Assembly (NCBI GenBank): GCA_024362935.1
Contig: JANCRA010000019.1
Coordinates: 16,171,134 to 16,235,133 of the forward strand
DNA length: 64,000 nt
Origin: Setophaga petechia
Lineage: Eukaryota > Chordata > Aves > Passeriformes > Parulidae
Direction of reading: 5' to 3'
In this document: in pieces, positions 37,287 to 49,862 of the stretch
How positions within the stretch are numbered: the first letter of the stretch is position 1
Layout of the letters: the number at the start of each line of letters is the position of its first letter
Translations under genes and position numbers: made by a program
Notes under the pieces: model-generated
Databases searched by the model: none
What the model saw: only the letters and a program-made list of their open reading frames with translations
What the model was told of the DNA's origin: nothing

Positions 37287-38300
37287 CAGAATAAAACAGA
37301 ATCATGGCATCATTTAGGTTGGAAGGCACCTCTTGAGATTTTCTAATCCAATCCTCTTGCTCAAGTAATGTCAGGTAGAACACATTGCGCAGGATCATGT
37401 CAGTCATGAATATCTACACAGGTGGAGACTCCACAACTTCCCAATCAACCTGTTCCAGCATTTGATCACAGTCGCAATAAAAGAGTTTTTCTGTACTGAA
37501 ATTTCATGGGATTCATTTTATGTCAATTGTTTCCTGTTGTATTACCAGGCATCACTGGGAAGAGTCTAGCTCTCTCTTCTTCATTCTATTCAATCAGATA
37601 TTTGCACATATTGATAGCAAATCTCTTCATGTTGAACAGTACAAACTCCTTCAGTCTCTCCTCATACAAAGGATGATCATCCTTTGGTGATATTTGTGGC
37701 CCTGTGCTGGGCTCACTCCAGTAAGTCCATATTTTGCTTGTATTGCGAGCCCAGAACTGGACACAATACTCAGATATCTTACCAGTGGTGGGTAGAGATG
37801 AAGGACCACCTCTTGGCCTACTATGTCTCTGCAGGCAAAACTTCCTAATTCAGCCCAAAACATCACTACCTTTCTTTGCAACAGACACATTTTTGGTTCA
37901 TGACACATGTTGCTTCAATTTGCTGACCATCAATAACCCATGGTCCTTCTCTGCAGTGGTGCCTTCCAGCCAGTTATAGCAGTCCACTGGTGCCTGGGGT
38001 CATTCCTCCCAAGAGGCAAGTGCTTATATTTCCCTTTGCTGAATTTCATAAAACTCCTTTCAGCCCAAGTACTCACTCTATCTAGGTCCCCTGTAGTGGC
38101 ACCTGCTCTACTAGCCACTCCTTCCAGTTTTGCATCATTGCAAATTTCCTGACCTTCACCCTTCCCATCATCAAAGTCAGTAATGAAGAGTTTAAACTGT
38201 AGTGGCAGTGTCAGTCCCTGGGGTACCCACTACTGACTTACCTCCAAACTTTGTGTCAGTGAAGCATGTTTGAAGCAGATTTTAAGCCAAGCTTTAGTTT
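37287..38300 (-). mobile_element. CR1 LINE fragment, antisense, reaching into ORF2
   Basis: Antisense CR1 of about 1 kb: begins AATAAAACAGAATCATGGCA, GGTTGGAAGGCACCTCTTGA, then ACCTGTTCCAGCATTTGATC and GAGCCCAGAACTGGACACAA. On the minus strand at about 37960-38090 it still reads DLDRVSTWAERSFMKFSKGK, the family's conserved segment after the reverse-transcriptase palm (usual form has a leucine-methionine-lysine-phenylalanine-asparagine core). Frameshifts and stops make it inactive. The right edge is approximate. Confidence 0.92.
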
Positions 38301-41300
38301 CCTCCAGAAGCAGTCTGTGATCCAAATTAAAATCGGTAGTTGAGAAACATCATGACATGTGTTTAAACTGTGTACTATTGTTCCAAACAAGTACAAGTTT
38401 TACTTCTCTCTTCATGTGATTAAACATAAGAATATTGAATGTAATTTCATTTTTGTCTTATTCTTCATTGTTTGATTAATATTTATATTTATATTGTGAT
38501 CAGTCTACTTCATTTAAACTGGAAGTGGCTGTTTCTCTTTCTTTCCTTACACTGTGATGTAACTTTCTAAATGATATAAAAAATATTGATTGCTCAGAAT
38601 CCTTTCAGGATTTATAATAGCAAGTCTGAAATAATCCTGGCAAATGTCATACATAAGCAAAGAGATCTATTGAAGAATAAAATAACCATGACTATACAAT
38701 TTCAAAACAGTGAAATCCTATTTTAATAGATTCAAGGAAGCCACAAATATCATGTTGCCATGACCACCTAGGTGAATTATTTTCTCTCCAGCCTAGTAGT
38801 AGTGACAGTTCCTGCACTGTAATTCTTAGAAGTTTCTTATCCTTCCAGTGTTTCTTAGGTTCCTTAGCCTTAACCTTTCCATGCATAACTCCCTAATTTT
38901 TCAGCATATTTCAGAAAACGCCTACAAGACAGAATTTATGATGTGAGATTTTCAGAACAGTGTAAGGACAGAGTGAACATCTTATGGATGCTGGTCTGTG
39001 TGGACATCAGCCAGATGCACAGTGATGCATAATCCCCTCTGCCTCATCCCTGCTCTCATCAGGGGTACCTCTGCACAGGGCTGTATAAGTGGTGCAAAAT
39101 CATAAAACAAGCTAAAAAACACTTATGTGGGGGAACATAAGATAATCAGATTCCCATAAGGAAATATAATTGAGATAAGAATACTTGATTGTTAATTTTC
39201 ATATTTAATAACAATGAAATTTTTGTGTGAAATTTTGTCAGAACGTTTGTTTTTCTCAGAACTATAGTGAACTTCTGTACTGCAGCAAAGTTTGATGCCT
39301 TTATGACTTGCTTTGGAAGACACGGGGTGATGGTGCACTGTACGTGCTGCAGGTGTTATGGCTGTGACTGCTAAATCTTATGTGGTTCCTTTGTACTAGG
39401 GATGGGATTGAGGCCTCCAACTCATTTCACATTAGACTATTGAATACCCATCAGTTGAAGCAAATTTCAGTCAGTAGCAACCCGAAATGCAATTGAACTT
39501 AATGACCTAGAGGTGCAAGGCTTTGTATCTCACTACCTCTTCCCTAAACCTTCCAGTCCCAGAGTGTTTTCTTCAGTCTTTTGACAAGAAACATCTATTG
39601 TACAGACATAACTGCTGCTGAGTATCTTAGTCATTTAACTTCAGATTGTTGAGTTTCATTATTGTTTATTCCTTTGTCTCAAGCTGAATCACTTCTATGA
39701 ATCAGATAAAGCACTATCATTATGATATCATTTATGAACGCTACATAATTGTAGCTTTTCTCTCTAAATCTTTGACATAGTGCATTTCTTCCCTCACTAA
39801 ATACTAATTTATTTTCAGATGTGGCTATTACATTATTCTTTTTATTTCTCAAGGAAATCCTTTTTAAGTAGACATCCTCTGTATTTTTCTACAAGTATTT
39901 TTCTGAATTGTTTATTAGCTTTAACAGTAAAAAGAATTTTCTGAGAGATACTTTATAAAAGTATTTTTGGTATTCAGGTAACTTTTCAAATAAGTTTCTG
40001 GTTTTCAAAACTTGAGGAAGATATATATGTATTTTATACTTCACCTGAACAAAACCTAGCATTTCCTATAAAATTATATTTTCAACAAATTTGTATAACC
40101 TGTCAGTGTCCATTAGTTAGAAATATTTTAGGCACCATTAAAATAAAGCATCAAAGACATAGAAAGCTTATTTCCCTCCAAGTAAAAGTTTACATCCCGA
40201 AAAGTGAAACATAATAATCCCAATCCTTACTACTTCTGAACAAAAATATTTTATTTCATCCCTTATGATTTCAGGTATAATACTTGAGGTGAATTCTTAT
40301 GACAGTGGGCCAAAGGCATTATTTAGTGACTAAAAAGCCACGATTTTAATAAATATTAAGAATGATCAGGTATATATGATCCAAATGAAAATTCCTTGTT
40401 TTTCCCAAAAATTTTTAATGTTTTTGAATATGAATACAGTGGTTTCCCAGGACCTTCTTGCCTCTATATTCAGCAAGACCTTCATCCAGAAGATCATTTA
40501 ATGTACAAAAAGAGGTAAAAAATAGTATTTTTATTTTACTCTGTAATGAAGTCATCTAAGAGCATATATTGATAAACTGTCCGCAGAGAGTTGAATTATG
40601 TGAAACAGCTTTATTCCTTCTAAGCCACAGGAATGCAATCCAGAATTCTTCACAAAATATCTGAATGCTGAACAACAGTCCTACTAAAAAAACTGTACTT
40701 TTGTTTGGAATTCTAGCAGAGATGTTAAGAATTTATCTTAAACTTCCCTCTCATCCATGAAAGTGGGTTCTTGTGAACAGAGCTGAGATTTTTACCATAG
40801 GGAAACTTGCGCAGCCATCATCTGTACAGTAGCTACTTTGTTGATGTGTAGAAAACTTTTGTTTCAATTAAAGCTGTTATTCTAGGCTGTTCCTCCAACA
40901 TTATACTATCTTTCTTTTTTGCTTAAGCTATTTATGTTAGCCCTTATATTTGTAAAAGTGCTCAACCATTTTTTTTAGTTGCAATAAAATTAGCAGGCAC
41001 CACAAGACAGAAAACAGAAAAAGAAAATATATCCACCGAAGAGAAGAATTACTTCTAAGTCAATCAATGCAATAAATATTATAAGAATTTTAGTCCAAGG
41101 GGGTTTGATTTGCCATATTTTTTAAATATTGAGGTTTGTTAGGGAATATGGTTGTAGGGAAAAGATTGAAGGACTACAGTTCATAACATATTTGGAGAAT
41201 GAAAGTGGTTTCAGACCCCCAGGAATGGGAATTTCTGATATGGTATTTTTTCCCCCACTCCATGAATATTATTTATTTATTCGATGTTATAATACCATAT

Positions 41301-43134
41301 AAAAAACTGAAATAGAATGCAAAATAAGTTTTATAGATAGCCCGGCTTCTACAGGGTTTAGCTTTTTGCAGGTGAATTTGTCTTTTTGTGTACAGATCGT
41401 CCTTATCTGATGGCCCCATCTTCTCATATTTCTTTGCCCTTTTTTCCTCTTTTTTTCCACAAGGAATACAGACAAGCCTTCCAATTTTGGGGGCTTTTAT
41501 TTTTTTGTTGTTTATTTATTTGGTGTTTTGTTTGTTTGTTTTTTTGTTTTTAATTCTTCTAGGGTCTGCATTGCCTTAATTTATACCAGACCACCTCCGA
41601 GTTAGTAGCATCCTGGTCAAGGAGTACTCGGCTGGACTCCTGCTGGAGCTCAGAAAAATAGTCGTGATTTTTCTGAAGGGTCACTGTAGATTGTAGAAAA
41701 ACGTTTGAAAAGCTTGGATAAATCCTTTGCATGTGATGAAAAGGTGCTTCTTTCGTCAGGATTGATTTGTCAAAGAGTGGGGTTTAAGGTTGGGGTTTGT
41801 TTTTTTTTTTGAGAGAATATCACTCGAATTGAGGAGAAAATTCAATGTTTTTAATACAAAACAACTTGCACATAGGAAATTTTCAGGGAGTATTAAGAGG
41901 TGAGTGGATGAAGACTGGCAATACTGAGGGTACAGGTAATAACAGGGATCTGATAAAAGGGGACCAAGATTAAGGGAAGATTTAAAAATATAGGTTAAAA
42001 AAATAGAAAAAGTAGTAAGATGAGAGTAAGAGAAAGAAGGAAAAGGTGAAGAGTTGAGAATTTTGTGGGTGATAGTTATTTCTAGCTATAGCTCCATTTT
42101 CATGAACATTTTCATAGAGGAACAGGGCAGGAATGGTATGGGAGCAGAGTAGAATGATGTATTGTCCCTACAGACATTCCTGGTCTCACCTGATATGAGG
42201 CAAGCTCTTTCTCTTCTCCTGAGTAAATTGAATCTCTTTTTCCAAACAAGTATGAATGTACCATATTCGTCATCTGGAATGTATTAAGAAATTTTCTGGT
42301 CCTGGTATTTTGAATGTCTTCTTTTACTCATGATTTACTAATTTATCCTAACACACATTAGGACACCAGGAGCTCCTGAATAGCTTTTGTACAGATCTTT
42401 GTGACATTCCCAGCACAGAAGTCATCATTGCTCCTCCATGTAGTCAAAATATAGAACTAGAAGAAACATTCTACGTATCAGTAGAAACTGATACGTACTT
42501 AAAGGACAGAAGAATATGTTTTACAAGTTCTCCATTACTGTAATTAGGCAGATAAATAGCAAAATATAAAGAAAGAACAGGAATAACTCTATTGTTTCAT
42601 TTTATCTGTATTCTTTCTGTGTCATTTTTTGGAGAGAAATAACTCCCTTAAATTTTCTTTCTCTGAAAATATCCATATTTCACATGACATGCCTACTATT
42701 TATTGAAATTTTCAAGAACTTTGAGGTGATTTAACATAGAAAATTCACAAGATATTTAGAAAGTCATCTGACTTTCTAAGAAGCAAAGGCTTCTGAGATG
42801 CCACTCTCAGTTTCCTACAGGTATCTCTTAAAGTTGCTAATTCCATTCTGCTTGTTTTTGAATTCTCATACATGTACATACTTCTGGGATCAAACTAAAA
42901 CTACTGAAAGTTTTCAGCTTTAGAAGTGATTTCTCATCATACAGATGGACTGTTGTCCAAGTCACAAAGTCTTATCGTCTGAGGAAACGTCTTATTTCTG
43001 TGATTAAGTAGATTTTTTTGTTAATAACCTTTCTATTCATATTACTTTTTATCATGTTAATAGCTTTTGCAAACTGATAAGTACATAAATACACAAAAAA
43101 TAGACAATATTGTCTTTGATTTTACAATGCCCAG
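38301..43134. other. intron sequence with low-complexity patches
   Basis: AT-rich unique DNA. A T-rich TTTA/TTTG patch lies at 41496-41552, and a purine-rich patch at about 42000-42061. A perfect 10-bp hairpin is annotated separately at 42472-42497. A short segment 40474-40514 with splice-like borders was considered and rejected. Confidence 0.55.
42472..42497. repeat. perfect 10-bp stem, 6-nt loop inverted repeat
   Basis: TACGTATCAG (42472-42481), loop TAGAAA, then CTGATACGTA (42488-42497). Pairing is exact over ten base pairs and each arm holds a CpG, which is uncommon in this CpG-poor DNA. The flanking bases do not extend the stem. Confidence 0.9.
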
Positions 43135-43189
43135 TATTTATTTATTTATTTGTTTGTTTGTTTGTTTGTTTGTTTATATATATAGATAT
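43135..43189. repeat. (TTTA)n(TTTG)n(TA)n microsatellite
   Basis: Compound simple repeat directly abutting the left edge of an LTR remnant. It may be a derived low-complexity edge of that insertion or of a lost element. Confidence 0.9.
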
Positions 43190-43195
43190 TCATTG

Positions 43196-43760
43196 CAAGA
43201 GGAGATTCCCCTGCAGCCCATGGAGAAGATCACACCAGAGCAGATATCCCTACTGCTGCCCATGAAGCAGTTAGATATTTCCTGAAGGAGATGATCCTGT
43301 GGAGAGCCCATGCTGAAGAAGGTTTATCCTGAAGAACTGAAGCCCATTGGGAAACCCTACAACAGAGTAGGGAAAAAGCACACTGAGGAAGGAGGGATAG
43401 ATGGAACCGTTATGGATTGACCCTAAACTCCAGTTCTCATCTTACTGAGCTGCTCAGGGATTGAGAGTAGATGAAACAGGAATGAAGGCACCAAATTGAG
43501 CCTGGAACAATGGGGGATCAAAGATGCTGCTTTAATATTGTTTCTCACTATTAGTATATATTTTCATTGGAAATAATTTAATTTTTCCCCAATTAAGTCT
43601 ATTTTGTCCATGAGAGAAATTGATAGGTGGTTGTCCTGTCTTTTACCTTGACCTGTAAGCTTTCTTGTTCTATTTTTCTCCCGTCTTTCCTTTTCCCCCT
43701 GAGGGGTAGAATTGAGCAAGTACCTCTTTGAAATTTGGCTCTTTCTTTAACCCATCAAAA
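43196..43760 (+). mobile_element. 5'-truncated LTR, same family as 20002-21088
   Basis: Shares the LTR body: GAGATTCCCCTGCAGCCCAT, AGAGCCCATGCTGAAGAAGG, the ATTGACC region, a 3' block TCTATTTTGTCCATGAGAGA followed by TACCTTGACCTGTAAGCTTT and CCCCTGAGGGGTAGAATTGA. The 5' part with TGTGTTGGTTTT is missing. Non-coding. The edges are estimated by eye. Confidence 0.72.
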
Positions 43761-45576
43761 GTATGAAAGTTATTTGCAAGTCTGTGTATCACCAGGGATG
43801 AATAGGACGTTCCTTGGTTCTTCTGGCCATTTTCATTTCTCAGTGTTGCTGGTAGGAGCTGGAGATACTCTATGCTTCTGCATAGTAAGGAAAGGGAACC
43901 TCAAAAGTGTTGACATTATGTATGAAGTGCTCGTGTTATTTTGTAAATTATTTAATGAAATGTAGTTGCTCAGCACTCAGACAATATCACCAGATTGAAC
44001 AATTCCTGTTTATCTGTAAGCCATGTTTTCAAGTTCTTCTTGATGAAGTTCTCTTGTTGAAATGATGTACAGCTTCAACAACTGAAATTAATTTCCAAAC
44101 TGCTTCTATGAAGACAATATATTTTATTTAGCTCACTGTCTTCCATTGTCTTCCATAAGATGACATTGCCCCACATAGTTGTTTTCTCAGTTGTGTTTCA
44201 CTCAGTCCAACAGTCAAAGCTGCTGTGGTTTTCTGGAACTATGATATATGATTGATGCTTACTTTCTTCTGATAGTAGAGAAAAAGAAATATATTACTCT
44301 AAGAGTTGAAATACCTCACAAACAGGATAACAAAGTTATTTTGGATGTTTTCAGGTTGGTTTTACTATATAAGGTAAAAAATATCTCAAAATTACATTTT
44401 CATTAAATTGTTCGAAGAACATCCATAGCATTCAAAGAGCAACTTTATAACCTTTGACCTTATCCTTTACTGTTATAATACTGTATAATTATTTTATTAG
44501 CATTATTTTATTGGATTTTATTATGCTATTATGCTGCTTTGTTGGCTGTTTCATTGCCTCAAGTAGCATAAGCCACAATGCTTGCCGTGGATTTTTGCAG
44601 TTTAATTAGCATGCTGCTGTGCTGTTTTTAGTGGCATGCTGCTATGGTACCTTTAATTGAAATCTTTCTCTTATGACTGTGATAATTATGTCACCCTGAT
44701 GCCTTTAATCTGGCACCATTATATAGCATGTGGCTGTGCTGCATTAACTTCTTGATATTAATCATTTGGATTAGCACCAAGGGATAACCCAGAAGCAAGA
44801 AATACACTGGCTCCCCAGCTGGAGTACTTTTTGTAAGGCCATGAATACTTGCCTGTGACACACTCAAAGATATCAGGATAAAGACCTTTATGTTACCCCT
44901 ATGTTTTCAAAAACCTTGGATAATGTATCTACTCAGTCTTTTCCTAAACTATCTGTACCCAATGAAAGAATTTTTTTATGAATTCTAAGAAACTTCAGTT
45001 TTTCTTCTGAAAGAAAAAAAAAAAATTTCACTATATTTCAGTCTCATGGGCTAGTAAATGGATGCAAATTGCTCTTTAGCAATCCTTTTGGATATATCAT
45101 AAAATACCAAATACTTTGTACAAGAGTTGACAGATCCTTTTCATGTTTTCCTCCTATTTATTTAATGTATTATTTCAGTACTTTCAGTCTTTATTTAATG
45201 TATTATTTCAGATTTCCCTTCAGTAGAGGGAATTCCAAAGACAACAACAAAAAAGCACAGACAAAAATCATGCTTTTAACAGATGTAATAGCTGGAGACA
45301 GGAGTTAATGACATTTGATACAGTAAAAATATACGCATTATAATACAAAGTACAGTTGAGAAGGACCATCTTACTTCCGAAAATTGATGATTTTTTTTAT
45401 AACTGTATCTTCCTTGATCTATTTAGTAGTAAGGGTTGCAAAAGTACTATCTGTGGGAGGTCTCGCAAAGAATGAAATCCAGTTAGTTAAAGTATATGCT
45501 GATAAATCTGAAGGTGATGTTGCTATATTGGAGGATGCAACACGAAGGAACAGCAGTGCTGATATACTTTTGTGTC
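43761..45576. other. intron sequence with a candidate conserved element
   Basis: Unique DNA. The part at about 44500-44770 is unusual: it repeats ATGCTGCT-like words four times and holds a TTTAATTAGC core. A 22-bp direct repeat lies at 45157-45211. Confidence 0.5.
45157..45211. repeat. 22-bp direct repeat, period 33
   Basis: TTTATTTAATGTATTATTTC plus AG occurs at 45157-45178 and again at 45190-45211, exactly matched, with 11 bp between copies. It is a local duplication. Confidence 0.9.
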
Positions 45577-46765
45577 CATAGAATGACTAGAGTTGGAAGG
45601 GGCCTTAAAGACCTGGGTTCCAATCCCAGCAGTGCCTAGCATGCAAAACCACCACAACCACATAGCTCAAAACCTCCTGCCTTGGAAAGCAAACTCTCCA
45701 GTAGACCAGGCTACTCAAAGCTCTGTCCAGCCTGGCCTTGAATACTCCCAGGAATGGGCCATCCATAACTTCTCTGGTCAATCTGCTCCCATGCCTCATC
45801 ACCTTCACAGTAAAGAATTTCTTTCTAACATCTTGCCTAAACCTGCCCTCCTTCAGCTTAGGGACATTCCCCTTTATCCTACTACATGATGCCATTGAAA
45901 AAGTTTCCTTTCCAGATTACTTGTCAAATCCCTTTAGGATTTTATACGAGGAAAACTCATATAAAGTCTCCCTGGAGCCTTTTCTTCTCAATGCTGAACA
46001 ACTCCTACTCTCTCAACTTGCCTTCAGAGGAGAAGTGCTCCAGAACTCTGATCATCTTCATGGTCCTGCTCTGGCCTCACTCTAACAGGTCTATGTCCTT
46101 CTTGTGTTGGGGCCCCAAAATGTGGCGCTCCAGGTGGGCTTTCACAATGGCAGGGTAGAGAGGAAGAATCACCTCCCTTGACCTGCTGTCACATGAGTTT
46201 TGATGCAGCCCAGGATGTGTTTGGCTTTCTGGGCTCCCAGCATCCATTGCCAAGTCACATTGGGCTTCTTCTCTATGAACACTCCCAAGTTACTCTCCCA
46301 CAGGGGTAGACTCAGTCTATTTTCTGCCCAGTCTGTATTTGTGTTGGGATTGCCCAGACCCAGGTGCAGCACCTTGCACTTGGCCTTGTTGAACTTCATG
46401 GGGTTCATGCAGGACCACCACTCAAACCTGTCAAGGTCTCTCTGGACGGCATCCCTTTCCTCTAGCATGTTGGCCACACAACTTGGTATCATCAGCAGAC
46501 TTTCTGAGGGTGCATACAGTCCCAATAAATATGTTAAAATGTGCCAGTTCCCATATCGACCTCCGAGGAACACCAAGAGCCACTGCTCTCCACTTGGACA
46601 TTGAGTTGACTGCAAATCTTTGAGCATGACCATCTGGACAATTTATCCACTGAGTGGTCCATCTGTCAAATTCATGTCTCTCCAGTTTAGAGACAAGGAT
46701 TTTGTGCATTTGACTAAGGGATATATGATCATTTTTTTTGCTACTATTGTAAAACTCCAGCATCT
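45577..46765 (-). mobile_element. CR1 LINE, antisense, about 1.2 kb
   Basis: Begins with CATAGAATGACTAGAGTTGG (reverse of the 3' tail) and runs through the 3' untranslated end (CAGGAATGGGCCATCCATAA, CAGTAAAGAATTTCTTTCTA) into the end of ORF2. It is the longest CR1 in the window and carries the reverse-transcriptase remnant listed separately. Confidence 0.94.
46170..46763 (-). pseudogene. CR1 ORF2 reverse-transcriptase remnant
   Basis: Minus-strand remains of the CR1 ORF2 palm and the region after it, on two frames joined by a frameshift near 46.45-46.49 kb. The upstream piece (46763 to 46431) holds WINCPDGHAQRFAVN, a family-like GVPRRS segment (usual G-V-P-Q-G-S) and SADDTKLCG at about 46486-46503. 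The normal catalytic motif is F-A-D-D, so the first residue is changed but both aspartates remain. The downstream piece has RDLDRFEWWSC, MKFNKAKCKVLHLG and GAQKAKHILGCIK, all standard for CR1. Broken and not expressed as an enzyme. Confidence 0.9.
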
Positions 46766-47364
46766 CAAATCTATGGCCTAAATTGAATGGTCACAATTAC
46801 AGATCAGGTTTTTTTTCTGACTAAAACTGTATTTCTCTATTTCAGATATGAACTTCCACATCATAGTATATATGTCTTATCTACAGAATGGGTTGCTTCA
46901 ACATGATTATACTCATAACAGATATTTAAATTGGGATACTATGATGCCGATGATGCTGGTGATCTGCTAAGTGGGCAATGATTTTTATATAATGCCTGTT
47001 TGCACTTGTATGAGTTGCACTAGTTTTCTCTTGGTTTCAATAAATATTTTAGTGCAGTCAAAGTACTTGAACAAATGCTCCAAATAACCTCTTTTTGCAT
47101 CTATGATACAAATCTGTTTACTATTAAATAAATTCAGAACTTGTATAAAAAAGCACAACGTTGGAGAGAAATTTCCCGTAGCACAAATTGATCTACATCT
47201 TACCCTGCAATCCCAGCTGAGCAAAGACTTGAGAAGCAGAACTTCTTTCTGTTTAAGATTCATTTTGTTAAATGACTTGATAGTTTGCACCAGCCATGAA
47301 ATAAGTAATTTAGCAAGTTTTTTCAGGAGTTGAAGTAATCAGAACTGTTGAGGTTTTATGTAGC
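46766..47364. other. unique spacer between two opposed CR1 copies
   Basis: About 600 bp, AT-rich, nothing recognised. Confidence 0.6.
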
Positions 47365-47902
47365 ACTGCAGAGAAGGACCTGGGGATCCTGGTGGATAAC
47401 AAGCTGTCCATGAGCCAGCAGTGTGACCTTGTGGCCAAGAAGGCCAATGGTATCCTGTAGGGGATTAGGAAGGACATTGCCAGCCGGCCAAGGACAGTGA
47501 TTGTGCCCCTCTGCTCAGCCCTCGTGAGGCCACGTCAGGAGTGCTGTGTCTAGTTGTGGGCTCTCCAGTTCAAGAGATACATGGAGATCCTGAAGTGAGT
47601 CTGGCAGAGGACTACAAAGGTGATGAGGGACACCTCGCTTATGAAAAAAGAAGACTGAGAGGGGGTCACATCAAGGTTTACAAGCAACTAAAGGGAAGGT
47701 GTTGAGAGGATGGAGCCAGGCTCTTTTCAGTGGTGCCAAGCAATGGGATGAGAGCAAATGGGCAGAAACTGAAACACTTCAGATGAAGTTCCATCTGAAC
47801 ATAAAGAAGAACTTTGCAGTGGAGGTGACCAGGGTTTCCCACAGAGGTTGTAGATTCTCCTGGCTGGAAATATTCAAAAACTCTCTGGGCATAATCCTGA
47901 GG
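47365..47902 (+). mobile_element. CR1 LINE fragment, sense, lacking its 3' tail
   Basis: Reads GCAGAGAAGGACCTGGGGAT, TGGATAACAAGCTGTCCATG (ORF2 end, translating to DLGILVDNKLSMSQQC), then the CR1 3' region to GGCATAATCCTGAG. The usual last ~60 bp with the ATTCTRTG tail is absent; an LTR-like sequence starts instead. It covers part of the same CR1 region as the antisense copy 600 bp upstream. Confidence 0.93.
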
Positions 47903-47907
47903 TTAAG

Positions 47908-48780
47908 TGTCATGGGAAAAATAACACGCTTGCATTGCATTGGCTTTTATCAGGTTATGCAACAGAAACTCCCCTGCACACCTACAAAGGAGCTCAGAGA
48001 GACTATGGCAGGTTGGGTAACCCAAATAATAATCTCCTGGGATACCAGGCCATCAAAGGCCTGTTTCCCCAAGCCCAGAGGAGCTCAGGAGTACATGGTT
48101 GGCCAGTGTAATCTCAATATCCAGGTCAAAGACACAAAATCTCTGCCTGACATCTCTAAGGGCTGTTGCAGGGCATTCTTAGGACTGCACATCCATGGAA
48201 CACAGAGCACCAGCAGTCAGACATAAGGTTCTATGGGCCACCTTACAGATCAAGGGGGTTACTACCTACAGCATTGAACATATTAAGGGATGCATGATGG
48301 GAAGAGTATTTGGGATTTTGGGAGGCCTTATTATTGGTTGTTTAAAGAAATAAACAAGGCCAGGGAAAGAGATTAAGGTTTGGGGAAGGAAAAGCAGGAA
48401 AGTAGGAAAATAGGTGGTTAATTGAATAATTAAGGCCAGTCCTATTTGAACAATTACCTGGTCAATACTTGCCTCTCTATGGCCTCATCACTGCAGTCTG
48501 TCCTGTCTTCTCAATTTAACTCCATTTTTCTTTTTGAGGGTGAAGAGTTGAATGTGTATGTGTGAGTGTATGGGGTGTGCCAGCAGCTGGAGACATGGAT
48601 CAGGGGAGTCCATGTGTTTGGGTTCCAGAGACTGAGGCAGAGGAATCTCCATCTATCAGGATGAGATTGCTAGTGAAACCAGAACTGATGAGTGGGATAA
48701 TTGCCCTGGGAGCCATGTCTATCTCTGAAAGTAAAGTACTTGAAGGAGTTAGGAGTTCAATATATACAGATGTTTTTTGA
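47908..48780 (+). mobile_element. LTR-like element inserted at the CR1 end
   Basis: Starts TGTCATGGGAAAAATAACAC just inside the CR1 and contains GACACAAAATCTCTGCCTGA, GTATTTGGGATTTTGGGAGG and AATAAA at 48349-48354, followed by a downstream R/U5-like stretch with GTGTGTATGTGTGAG-type sequence. The layout fits an avian ERV LTR. No terminal CA with a matching duplication was found, and the right edge is approximate. No retroviral gene is present. Confidence 0.55.
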
Positions 48781-49822
48781 AATTGCTATTAGTAGGAAGA
48801 CTAACATAAGAGAAAAATATGTTTTAGAATATGGCTTCATTATGCCAGCTAATCAGTGTAAAAAATGTTTACATTTTTATAAAAAACTCTGGCTTAGGTT
48901 AACACATTCTCTCAGCAGTACTGTTCATTGTCACGTATTTTCCAAAAAAAGCTTTGAGTTAAGATTTTTTTGGCTTATTTTTACTGTTAAAAAACTAAGA
49001 AGCAGCAAAACTGAGTTTAGACAAATGTGACACCGTCTTACACATCAAATCAACACATGTGAGGCTGTGACCAGTTTATGCTGTCCCTTTCTTACTTCTG
49101 TCCACTCTATTCAGCAGCAACAATAGAGCTAATTTTACTTATTTAACAGTTAATTATATAACTTAGATGTAGGTCTGTGTTTTTATAGGGTTTCTAATTT
49201 TTTTTCTAATTATTTTTTAATTGTTTTCATGTGCTTTGACCAGGGACCTGGTATTAAGACAGTTTGGCTGTTTTAGTGCTAAGTTAGATCTGGTCTATGT
49301 TTCTGGTAGTAGAAACATTTTATCCTTAAAATAGGATCTACTTACAGGGAACTCAGATACTCAGGGAAAAATCCATTACTGTACATTTGAGTTTAAGAAA
49401 AGATAAAATCACTTCATTTATTTTAAAGAAGAAAGGAATAAGGCTCATTTCTACCACCTCAGAATAATTCACACTGACACATTCTTTTTTTCACATAGAG
49501 GTGTTCACCCTGTCCTTTAGTTTTAATGACATCAGGTGAGGCTGAGGAGATATTCAAAAACTGAAAACTCACTGACAGCATTTGCTAAAATATGTTATAG
49601 ATTTTTAGCCAAACTACATAAAGAGATCAAAGGTATTTTAATATACTTTACAAGAAGTAAGGGCACATACATGCAAAAAAAATTACTTCTATTTTGGTGG
49701 AAAATATACATTTGTATTCATATGTTTGTATGGGTGTACTTAGGGTTATGTGGCAAAGTAAATTCATATAAACGCAATTTTGTAATATGGATTTATTTAT
49801 AAGCATTTTATATTCCACTATT

Positions 49823-49862
49823 TGCATGTGTGCATGTGTGCATATATGTGTGTGTGTGTGTA
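49823..49862. repeat. (TG)n-rich microsatellite
   Basis: Interrupted TG repeat with CATG and CATATA variants. Confidence 0.9.

Noticed and set aside
40474..40514. 41-nt segment after a good acceptor, ending AAAGAG|GTAAAA
   Set aside because: Chains only with the rejected 35148 segment; two frames open, short length, no recognised peptide.
47699..48226. 175-codon plus-strand open frame
   Set aside because: It crosses the joint between a CR1 3' region and an LTR-like element; both parts are normally non-coding.
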